A program made the translations under genes and the position numbers. Under the pieces are notes generated by a model, which ran no database searches, was not told the DNA's origin, and saw only the letters and a list, made by a program, of their open reading frames with translations. A stretch of 64,000 bases of DNA from Phytophthora colocasiae (Eukaryota; Oomycota; Peronosporomycetes; Peronosporales; Peronosporaceae). The stretch lies in assembly GCA_018806915.1 (NCBI GenBank), contig JAGKQI010000096.1, positions 62,001 to 126,000 of the forward strand, in the 5' to 3' direction. Below, one piece after another: positions 21,813 to 31,227 of the stretch (position 1 is its first letter; every line of letters begins with the position of its first letter).

Positions 21813-22837
21813 CTAAGTCAATAGTGTATGTTTCAATAGACAACAAGAAAGTGCCTAACCATTATCTAAAGTGCCTAACCATTTAGGCAGACTTCAAGGT
21901 GCAAATTTACACCCAACGCTATAGATTGGTTGGTTTTTTACTCGGAAAAAAATATCGGTTGAAAACCGGTTTAAAAACGGTCTTCTATCGGGCGACTGGT
22001 TCATTAACCATTGAGACAAGGCAGCGGCTGAGTTAACCACGGTAAGCATTTGGACAGCAAGTAGTCTCCTGGTACCCTAATTCAAAGTTTCATGTTTGTG
22101 GGTATGTACCAGGTGACGTGGGCTACAACTTATAATACTCCGTGTCGAGTGTCAGTGAGAAATGCGTCTTAAAGCGCAAGGCGTTGCTTGCAGAAGGACG
22201 TGTGTAAGCGTATGTCAAGAGGAGCCTCGCAAACTCTCAATTCCCATCAAGCGACAATCTACCTGGATGTTTGATCACAAAGACTTTTCACCTGCGCGAA
22301 CTACATGCTCTAGTGTCGGTGGAGGTTCGTAAAGCTGCCAAGCCACGTCTGAATCACTGATATGAAGACCTCTTACGCATTATCGACGCCATGCGAGCTG
22401 AAACTACAACGGATTAGTCGGTGAAGAATGGAGGACGTTAGGCTGAATTGCACAATAAATTGCTAGTCTCCTCCCGTATCAAGGGTATGAATTTTACTTC
22501 GCATCAGGTTTGTTGTTTTAGTCAGAGTGAATCAAATGTATTGTTATAGATGTAGTGACAAGAATGTGTCCACAGGAATTTACTATCGTGATCGTGTGTA
22601 GCTCGTACCGAGAAGAGAATATTTGCCGTTTAAAGTGACCAAGTGCTATCCGCCTAATCGTCGTGAAGGACGCCAGCTGAATAAACAACCGAAAAAAAAC
22701 CCAAAAAAACAGAATAACTAACTTGTTGGATTTAAAAAGGAAATAATTATAAAAAACCATTCCATACCCAACGCTGACTATCGTGTGGTTGTGGTTTAGT
22801 GGAAATCGAGTTCTACAGGGAGTTCCTATCTGTGCTT
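21813..22837. other. Intergenic, with tandem and palindromic motifs
   Basis: No intact gene. At about 21848–21889 the unit AAGTGCCTAACCATT occurs twice in tandem, the second copy flowing into a TGCCTAA-CCA-TTTAGGCA palindrome. Around 22140–22440 the base composition looks more coding-like but stops interrupt all frames, so it may be a decayed transposon or gene fragment; I could not identify it. The last 160 bp before the next ATG are A/T-rich. Confidence 0.45.
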
Positions 22838-24325
22838 ATGACGAGTGTTCCTCCTACTCCTCGTGCCTTTGAAACTGATGATGATCTACAGGATATCGAG
22901 ACGCAGCCATTGACCGGTATCAAGGCCACAGTGTCGTCTGCATTGGTGTCTCGGAGACCGTTACTTTTGCTTCTTGCTGTCCTTGTCCTGTCTGGTGTGG
23001 CGATGATTGCAATCATGGTTGGCTACGTGGATACAAGCTCGACGGGGGCCTTCCACCAGCTCGTCTTCCGACAACATCTCGACGTTTCCGGGACACCACA
23101 CCCAGACTCACCGTTCTACTTACGTAGCAGGAGATTCGACCTTAAAGTTAGCAGAGACAAAGGAGTTCTACTGTGTATGCACGACGGGGTCTTTGCAATG
23201 GGTGTGTCACTTATTCGAGAGTTACGGTGTCTCGGTAACGAAGAGCTTATCCAGGTGTACCATTGCGGCCCGGAAGAGCTCTCGGATGAGACGAGAGAAC
23301 TACTTTTCGCTATTGACAACCGACTGGAGATCGTTGACGTGTGCTCGGATCTTGTTAGCCGCGAAATTCTGAATGAAAACATGACCAGCAAGTTCCAGAA
23401 TTGGTGGATTAAACCATTGGCAATGTATCATACCGACGTGCGCCACGTCATGCTCATGGATGTGGACGATATTATTCTTGAGGATCCTGCGAATTTAAGA
23501 AGCTTGGTAGAATACAACGCAACAGGCACGACGTTCTTCTACGACCGAGTGCATGCAAGGTGCAATGAGTTTGTGAATGGCGATGATTTAGGCGGCAAAT
23601 ATCTACCGACGCTATTTGCAAATTTCTCGTACAACCAGTTCAATGTGACTGGAGGGATGAATCCGTCAGATCATGTACTGGAATCGTTCGCTTTTACTGG
23701 GAAAACGTGTCACGAAATGGATTCATCGCTCGTATTAATTGACAAAAAGCGTGCTGGACAAACTGTTATGGACATCATGTTGTGGTTTATCACGGAGGAG
23801 CGCTTCAGGTTCAGGTACTCGTTTGGAGATAAGGAGACGTTTTGGCTGTCGTTCGAGATGGCTCATGTTCCGTACTCTTTCTCACCGTGGGGTGTCAGTG
23901 TGGTATCGTCGTCGCCCAACAAGGATGCAGAGAAGCATCCTGATTCGCTCTGTGGCAGTATTTTGCAGTACCTGCCGGATAATAGCCCCGATCCTCAAAT
24001 GTTGTACGTCAATGGTAAGGCACTGCTGGAGCCCTACCCAGAAGGAATTGACATGGCGCCCAAGATGCGAACTAACAATATGTTCAACACGTTCCCGACA
24101 CTCATGACTCCACGCCAAGAACGTCAAGTGCAGAACAAAACAGCTCAAGAGGAGCTCAAGCTATACAGCGAGTGCCTTGTTGGACTGGGAGGCGTTCCAT
24201 TACCGAAGGAATTTGCTGGTCATTTGCTGCGACGACGACTTTTTTACCTGGGTGCAACCACTCGCGTGTTCGGGGCATTGCAACACTGCGAAACGTACGA
24301 ACTGCGTCGGCTACTGCAAGTATAG
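22838..24325 (+). CDS. GT71-like type II membrane glycosyltransferase, cluster copy 3
   Basis: 495 residues, ATG at 22838 (the frame is open to a GTG at 22799). The N-terminal tail has a [11 protein letters not shown] acidic segment. The membrane anchor is at about 40–62. The blocks are the same as in copy 2: [57 protein letters not shown] (D about 208), [66 protein letters not shown] and a terminal LRRLLQV identical to copy 2. It is closest to copies 2 and 4, which fits stepwise tandem duplication. A Golgi-resident sugar transferase is inferred; the acceptor is unknown. Confidence 0.86.
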   Translation: MTSVPPTPRAFETDDDLQDIETQPLTGIKATVSSALVSRRPLLLLLAVLVLSGVAMIAIMVGYVDTSSTGAFHQLVFRQHLDVSGTPHPDSPFYLRSRRFDLKVSRDKGVLLCMHDGVFAMGVSLIRELRCLGNEELIQVYHCGPEELSDETRELLFAIDNRLEIVDVCSDLVSREILNENMTSKFQNWWIKPLAMYHTDVRHVMLMDVDDIILEDPANLRSLVEYNATGTTFFYDRVHARCNEFVNGDDLGGKYLPTLFANFSYNQFNVTGGMNPSDHVLESFAFTGKTCHEMDSSLVLIDKKRAGQTVMDIMLWFITEERFRFRYSFGDKETFWLSFEMAHVPYSFSPWGVSVVSSSPNKDAEKHPDSLCGSILQYLPDNSPDPQMLYVNGKALLEPYPEGIDMAPKMRTNNMFNTFPTLMTPRQERQVQNKTAQEELKLYSECLVGLGGVPLPKEFAGHLLRRRLFYLGATTRVFGALQHCETYELRRLLQV

Positions 24326-24964
24326 GCATCACTTCCAGTAAAAAGTTGTGAATTGTGTAGTGCAGTTTTCGAGATTCAGCACCTTTCGTCGTTCCAACAC
24401 CGTCTGTAACCATAGGTTTCGATCTGTTTCGCAAAGTATTTATCATGTGCAGCAACGTGCTCTCGGTCGCGAGCATTTACTTCCCGTGTTGTTTCAATGT
24501 CAAGGTTAGGATTCCTAACCTACTTCACAGGATATTTTACGGATATTGAAGTGCAACTTTAACACACATGTACAAGTGATGCAAGTGCATGTATTGTAAA
24601 ATCTTTGCTGCGAGTATGTATCGTTCCCGAGTTCCTGGTGATACCAGCCTGGTATTACCAGGTAGTAAGTGTGAATGATCACTAGGAGTTTGGTCGCTAG
24701 TGAAAACTTATGTAGCCACCTGTAATATAGACAGACTAACCCTAGCAAAAATATGGCCAGCAAAACTCACTTGTGGCCAGTATGGCAACAGGAAGTTGGC
24801 CACTCTCAATGTGCTTTGTGTGCGTGTTCCCTTCAAATCTGAAGTGTTTTGCTTTGCTCGATCGATCACCCAACCTGACGACGATCGATCCGCGCATATC
24901 TTCCGTTCTGGTCACATCCATCCAACCCAGTTGACAAAATTCCGCATAAGCCTAAGTCTCCGCT
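24326..24964. other. Intergenic, with a perfect inverted repeat
   Basis: No supported gene. It contains GGTTAGG-ATT-CCTAACC near 24504–24520, with perfect 7-bp arms, and CCTGGTGATACCAG / CTGGTATTACCAGG short inverted repeats near 24630–24662. The CCTAACC core resembles that of the repeat at 21.85 kb. Confidence 0.45.
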
Positions 24965-26396
24965 ATGACTAACGTTGCTTCACCTGCGGATATTGAGGCC
25001 ACACGGCTGCTCTCCGGTTCCAGATCTTCCATGTCATCGCCTCCAGTCTCCCGCAAACTATTGGCTTGCTTGCCAATGCTCGTCCTTGCAGCAGTGACCA
25101 CTATGGTTGGAATGACAGTAATCATCGGAGCTGGTGGTGTCGATTTCGGAAATGACAATGGTATCGCGTCCTCCGTCAGTAATTCCGCGACGTTCTTGGC
25201 TGCTGACGTCGCTGTCAACGTCTCCCATCCGGAATCGCAATGGTATCAACGCAGTGATGGTGACGTGTATGCACGACGGGGTTCTACCATTGGGATTGTC
25301 ACTAGTTCGAGAGCTCCGTTGTCTTGGTAACCAAGAACTCATTCAAGTATATCATTGCGGCCAAGAAGAGTTGTCAAATTCGTCCAAGCAAATGCTTCTA
25401 GGCGCTGACAACCGGCTGGAGTTGGTGGATGTGTGCTCTGATCTGGTGGAGCGTGGAGTACTTACGGACAAGATGGCAACGCAGTTCCGAAGCTGGTGGA
25501 TTAAACCGTTGGCCATGTACCACACGGATGTGCGTCATGTGATGCTGGTGGATGTGGACGACATTTTCGTGAAAAATCCCGCTGTCTTGAGAGATTTGGA
25601 CGGGTACAGGAATACGGGAACGACGTTCTTCTACGACCGCGTGGTGAAGAACTGCAGGAAATTCATGAGTGGCATGGATGGTAATATGCAGTACATGGAC
25701 AAGTTGATTGCCACGTTCAACTACGACCGATTCAACATCACAGGAGAGGCCAAACCGTCCGAGAACGCACTCAAATCTTTCGCGTACAACAACAATACTT
25801 GCCACGAGATGGACTCGTCTTTAGTATTAATTGACAAGGAACGCGTGGGGCAACCAGCGATGGACGTTATGCTGTGGTTTATCACTGAAGAACGTTTCCG
25901 CTACCAATTCTCGTTTGGAGATAAGGAGACTTTCTGGCTGGCGATGGAAGTGGCTCACGTACCGTATTTCTTTTCGCCCTGGGGCGTCAGTGTGGTGTCT
26001 TCATCGCCTAACAAGGACATGAAGGAGCATCCTGACACTTTGTGTGGAAGTATCCTGCAGTATATGCCAGTTGATGACGACGAGCCCGAGATGTTGTACG
26101 TGAATGGCAAAGCGTTGGTTGACCCCTACCCTTCAGGCGTTGAGGGCGTCGCTACTGCCCGTCGACAGAATCTATATAACACGTTTCCAACGCACATGGT
26201 GCCGCGGCAGCAGCGTACACCGACCAAACCTTCTCGCCAACAGTTCACTATCGAGTGTATGGTGGGTCTGGGATCGACTCCCTTGCCGGACTCCTTCGCA
26301 GGAGCTTTAATGCGCCGTCGACTTCATTTCCTGGGCGTCACAACGGGTGTGCTGGGCTCCCTGCAACACTGTGAGACTTTCAAACGTGACTTCTAA
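24965..26396 (+). pseudogene. GT71-like glycosyltransferase, cluster copy 4, frameshifted by a 35-bp deletion
   Basis: The ATG at 24965 begins a tail (DIEATRLLSG), a membrane anchor and a stem like those of copies 2 and 3, reading in frame to HPESQWYQR. The next conserved block, [10 protein letters not shown], is in a different frame. Between the HP codon (25226) and the CMHDG block (25266) there are 40 bases, where copy 3 has 75. A 35-bp loss therefore removes the RDKG-containing segment and shifts the frame. Downstream the frame is open to 26396 with all later motifs: [66 protein letters not shown]. The C-terminus is FKRDF, shorter than the LRRLLQV of its neighbours. Unless translation starts internally (ATG at 25254), the product lacks its anchor. 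A sequencing error is unlikely because the loss is not 1–2 bases. Confidence 0.75.
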
Positions 26397-26573
26397 CTGG
26401 AATCGTCTGTAGATATATTGTGAAGTACGTTGTCATTGTTCAGGCTAACTTGTATAAGTATGTACCAATTGAAACACACTTGGGATTCAATGCTGAACTG
26501 CTTGCTGTTGCTATGACAGGTAAACACAAGCTTACCTTGGTCTGAAGTCAACTAGCAGATCTTGGAAGTGCGC

Positions 26574-27232
26574 TTACAGCTCGATCTTTGGTGCTGCATC
26601 CACAAAAGCTGCTTCCGCCTCTCTGCGAGCCTCATCCAGCAAGTTCTGCAATCAAAACAAATACCGTAAGCACCAACAGCTCTACTTCAAGCTACAGCAC
26701 GAAAGCGTACCCTGCGTTCTCCTTCCGGGATGATCTTCTTGACGTTGACCTTCCTCTTCGTGTCCCCACCAGTCTCTTCCGGCTTCCGTCCCGCCTCCTC
26801 ATCAGCTTGGTTGCCTTGAGCATTAGAAGGTTTCACGTCATCCGGCTGTGTGCCGCGTGGTTCGTCCAGCTTTGGGTCCGCTGCATCCTTGGCTAAGTCC
26901 AAAGCAGCAGAGAAGCCAGATTGACACGCTTGTTGACGCTCACTCGGTGGAACTCCCTTGAGCGAAGTGCAGGCGTCCAAACGCAGCGATTGCAACACAT
27001 GGACGTCCGGCGTCTCCTTGCAAAAGCCCTCACATCCAGCTGCCTTACCCCTGTTAAAGCCCTGACCACAGTGATTGAACAGATCCGGTCGAGGCAGAAT
27101 CTCGCGCCACTTTTGACACGATTCTTCACGGTAATGCACGAGGTGCGACTGGCACGCCGACTCACAATTGGCTGTTACAGATTGGCCCAGCATTGCAATA
27201 GCCACCACTAAAAGAGTCCACGACGTCTTCAT
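26574..27232 (-). CDS. Small secreted Cys-rich protein, one intron
   Basis: Exon 1 is 27232–26711 and exon 2 is 26645–26574, separated by a 65-bp GTACGC…TGCAG intron; together 197 residues. Residues 1–21 are a signal peptide. About 22–110 holds nine to ten cysteines in CESAC, CQKW, HCGQGF, GCEGFC and ACTSL contexts, a disulphide-rich fold not matched to a known family. Residues 110–175 are hydrophilic and rich in Asp, Pro, Gln and Gly, then basic (KRKVNVKK). Exon 2 adds a helical Ala/Glu-rich end (LLDEARREAEAA). Reading through the intron would give a shorter product ending RFRAVA. An extracellular role is inferred. No RXLR or similar motif is present near the N-terminus, so I do not call it an effector. 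Confidence 0.72.
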
Positions 27233-27357
27233 CTTGCTGCAATGTCTTGATCGAGTGGAAAAGCGCTAGTGAGGGATTCCTAGCGATCCTGCACAGACGC
27301 GATCTTGCGCATGAAAGGTCGCGTCTCCACATTTTTTGGCCATACTCTAAATTTTGG

Positions 27358-30300
27358 TCATCTGATTTGGTCATCTGATTTGGTCACCAGGTCCAACGTG
27401 CTGTAAATTTGGTCCATTGATGGACGTCGCAACGGATGCACTTGGAAACATTCTTGCATGAGTTTTTGGTGCGTAAAAGGCAAAGATGATGGGATAGAGA
27501 CGTGGTGGCCTTCAAGTATCAACGCTGCTGCATCTCGTGACGATAAATTCGGGAATGGAGGGTGTCCACTGAAGATTTCGTACAGCAAAACACCGAACAT
27601 GTACGAGTCCGAGTACGTTGAGAAGATGTGAGGCGGTATTAGCGACTCAGGCGCCATCCATTTGAGCGGACCGTATCCGTGACGGTCATCGTCGAATAAA
27701 AAGCTGCTGCTGGCCCCATTAAGACGTCGAGATAAGCCGAAATCGCACACTTTGACGCTGAAATCTGAGTCGACCAAGCAGTTTCGAGCTGCAACGTCAC
27801 AGTGTAGGAAATTGCCTTGATGGATATTCGCCAAGCCATGAGCAGCGTCTCGAGCCATAATAGTACGGGAAAACAGGCTCAATGGTGGCGTTGATGACGT
27901 TTCAGAGTGTGAAATGCCCAAGACGTCCTCTACGCTACCGTTAGGCAGGTATTCCGTGACCAAAGAGATGTTCTGGGAACTGTTTAGCCCAGAGCTGATA
28001 CCGAGTAACTCGACGACGTGTGGATGTTTTCCTAGCAGGTTCATCACAGCAGCTTCGTGCTGGAACTCTGCAAACGTGTCGGAGCTACGGTACACGTCGT
28101 GGTTCATCATCTTGACAACGACATCCTGAGACGTACTTTTCCATCGAGCAAGCACTGCGTCACCAGAAGTTCCGTGACCAATTGGACGAATTAACTCCAA
28201 ATCTTCCTGGGGGATATCGAGAACATTCGGGGCTACATGTTCCATGTGAGTATCCAAGATAGCAAGGTCAGAAGCAGCAGGAGTCGTGGCAATCTGAAGG
28301 CGGATATACAGCAGCGATACTTTCGTCCCAGCCACGATTTTAGCGATGCACAACTCATCGATGTCGTCCTTGTCATCGTCTTGTGATCTGCGGTAAAGGT
28401 CAAAAGACACGCCGGTGATATCTCCACGCCATCGGAATGACTTGCAGCCTTCACCTTTGAGACCAAAGCGTGGACTTGGCTCAATCGACACAGTCACTAG
28501 TGTGCCTCGTTGGATGTGCAGTGGCTGTACACGGCGTCCAGTCTCGACGTCATTTTGTTCCAGTGCCACCTCCAACATCGACTCGCGTTGCTGCTTTAAG
28601 TACGCCCAAATATCAACACGGAAGGAATTGCAGAGCGAGATTTGAGCTGGTCCGAACGCACTGAAGTGCACTGCATCGTGTAAGGCGCTTCTGTCGTATC
28701 CAAAAATGTTGTGCTCGTGTTCTACCGAGCTTCGGCGCTTATCCTCGAAAACTGGTAAATTGTCTTCGGTTATGTTTTCGTCAGGCGCTTGTTGTAGCGA
28801 CCGAACAGCTTCTCTTTGTAGACTTCTTCCATCATCCCCATTTGATATTGAGGACCGTCTGTCTTCTGTAGGGAGCGAAATAAACTCTCCTTCACCGTCA
28901 GATAATCTTTCAAGATCGCCATCAAAGTCGAAGTCATCGTATAGCACTGCCTCGGGTGTTGTGAAGAAACTTGGGAAGTCGTAGTCAAAGTTGTCGTAAG
29001 TTCTCCAAATCGACTCGGACTTGTCGTGAAGGTTATGATCAGGTGGGACAGTGTACAGGTGTCTCCGCTGCTCCTTATTGTCGATATTGTCTTGTGGTAA
29101 AAGCGAATGTCCTGCCGGTACAGTAACAGGAAGTGGTCCTCTCCGAAGCATTCCATTGGGAATGTACAGTCTTGATCGTGTGTATATCCGACGCGTTGGC
29201 CTCTGCAAAAAGCATTTCAAATACATGTTACAGAAGGTTTTAGACTCATTATGTTCACTTGAGCATACCCGATTGCGTTGACGAGAGCTTTCAGTCTCTT
29301 CTTCTTCCTCTGTGCGTTTTACTCCGGGAACGTCATGCATGTGACGGAGCCAATCCAACATACAGAGAGCAGCAAGCTTCCATATCAATGAATTGTACAA
29401 CGAACTCCGTGCTACAGGGGTGCTCAACGACAGATCCAGCTTATGCGTCATGTGCAGGAAGTCTACTTGACGTAGCCATTTTCTCGCCAATAGATCTTGC
29501 ACAGTCAGCTTCATACCTAGCAAACCGTAAGTTTAAGCAGCCATAGTGCAATATATGCAACTAAACACTTACTTAGACAATCAAGCAGGACGTCTTGGCA
29601 TGGGGACGAAAGGTGCTCCAGATGATCTTCAATTGCGCCTTCCACGTAGCGAATATCGACTTCTTTCTTCAATGAACGAGGCATCATTGCAAGCTGGAAC
29701 ATCAACATGCCAATTGCCGCACTAGCAAGTACAAACAACTAGTTAGGTCAAACAAACAACACTAACGCCCTGTAGCGCACTTACACGTCAGCAGCGCGAC
29801 TCTTCTTCGTAGCCTGCACAAGAATGCACCCACTAAGGATTAAATCCAGGTGCAGCAACAACGTCAATTGATCGTTTGCCGCCTATACGCATTCATAGAC
29901 CACACTGTTAATAGCAGCCCTATCTCCCAGTTCATACAGCAACGCAGAGACCATAAAGTCATAGTGAACCAATTCCCCTGCCAAGCTGAGTCCATGTCTG
30001 TGCAGGAAATGCACCATTGCTGCCACTTGAAACACTGCATTTCTCAATTTCTCCTCTGTAAACGTAGTCGGGTCACTGAAGCTCTCTCTCAATGGCGTCC
30101 ATTGTGGCTGTAGTTCCTGTACTAGCACCCAGCTATTGCCTGCGTCCCAAATCTGTCGTAAGCCCTGGAACACACCTGGCTGTCTCCCCAACGTCGCCAT
30201 TACGCGTCCAACATGCTCCAACTGCCTACAGGTCATTCGTTCTTAGCCCGCAATAAGCACTGCAATCATTACAACGTTGGAAGTTGTCCTCACCACTCTG

Positions 30301-30685
30301 TTACCGATGCTTTACTGAAGGATGACAGCAATACCTGGCGTCTGTGCCGGGGAGCAATCAGGTCCATTGCGATCACGGAATGTTGGCGTTGCAGCGTTTG
30401 GTAATGCGTAGGTGCCTCGTAAGCACGGATGCATAGGTATCTGGAGGCTGGGAAGCGCTGGAAAGGGGCGGTTAAGGGTTTAAACAACGGATAGATCGAG
30501 TGTATCATAGTGGAGCATGATCTGTGGCGGTCTGGAGCTTGTAGAGAGACAAAAGAGACTGGAATTGCGGCGGTTGAAGTGGTGGTCTGAGGTTTAGACT
30601 GTAATTGATGTGCTATGAGACCCAGAAGTCCTGTAGGACCCCGCATAGTCACGTCGCTGATGCTGGAGGACGTCGCCATCGGCAT
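27358..30685 (-). CDS. Pseudokinase–kinase protein (TKL-like), six exons, 999 residues
   Basis: Exons: 30685–30294, 30225–29889, 29813–29785, 29721–29573, 29516–29269, 29202–27358; introns 30226–30293, 29814–29888, 29722–29784, 29517–29572 and 29203–29268 are GT–AG and 56–75 bp. Phases join to exactly 999 codons plus stop. Residues about 80–330 resemble a kinase fold: an N-lobe-like stretch, LVQEL, a VAAMVHFLHRHGLSL segment, KSRAADVAAIGMLMFQL and a C-lobe helix QDVLLDCLS…QDLLARKWL. The HRD and DFG residues are missing, so it is a pseudokinase. A linker with acidic patches follows. Residues about 700–990 are a full kinase: GHGTSGDAVLARW, VVVKMM (Lys), HCDVAARNCLV (HRD with Cys for Arg), DFGLS and APE. 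TKL or tyrosine-kinase-like signalling is inferred. The 66-bp last intron is in frame without stops, so retention would add 22 residues. Confidence 0.78.
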
Positions 30686-31227
30686 TGAGCCTTGAGGTCA
30701 GGAATGATTGTTTTTTTTGTAAGGACCTGAATTTCCTCAAATCAGAATCCTCTAGAAGTCAGTATTGAGATTTTGTACGTTGAATCAGTAGATGAAGAAG
30801 CCAAACCTTTCATGTTCTCAGTACATTTAATGTAGACCAAGTGACGACCGCCGTTTGTTAGTCGATGAACACGTTCAAACAATGATGCGGTGCCAATACG
30901 TATGCTGTAGCAACTCACATAGCAAATGCTTCGACGCAAATGGAGCGATCACATCACCTAGATGGCGTCCAAACTTGCCTGGACCTCCTTACATGCTGAT
31001 TAGTGGATTTCTCTTGGTCGTTGCCAAACCGTCTCCTTCAAATGTGCGTTTCCTCCGTGCACATTGGACGCTCACCACTTGTCATGGACGATGATGAGTC
31101 GTTAAAAATCCGTTAGCAATTTTTGTGCGTTCTTTTTCGGCCATGTGACACAAAAAATAGTCTCGAAGGCCGCTATAGGTTCATTTACCAATTTCGCCGC
31201 CTTCCCGCACTCTGAATCGGTTCCATC
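30686..31227. other. Divergent promoter region
   Basis: 540 bp between the kinase gene (minus) and the PTEN gene (plus); no coding gene. It holds the oomycete-type core promoter described separately. Confidence 0.5.
31180..31195 (+). promoter_or_regulatory. Oomycete initiator + flanking promoter region of PTEN-like gene
   Basis: TTCATTTACCAATTTCG matches the oomycete core promoter pattern (TCATT-pyrimidines then CA-A/T-TTT), about 33–48 bp before the ATG at 31228. Transcription is expected to start inside or just after the initiator. Confidence 0.65.

Noticed and set aside
24965..25330. Separate small membrane protein gene
   Set aside because: Its N-terminus matches the tail, anchor and stem of the neighbouring glycosyltransferases, so it is the 5' part of the broken copy, not a separate gene.
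26574..27232. RXLR or Crinkler effector
   Set aside because: There is a signal peptide but no RXLR–EER or LFLAK-type motif in the first 100 residues; the cysteine pattern is unassigned.
29883..30236. Independent small gene upstream of the kinase
   Set aside because: Splice sites and phases join it to both neighbours, and its motifs complete the pseudokinase half.
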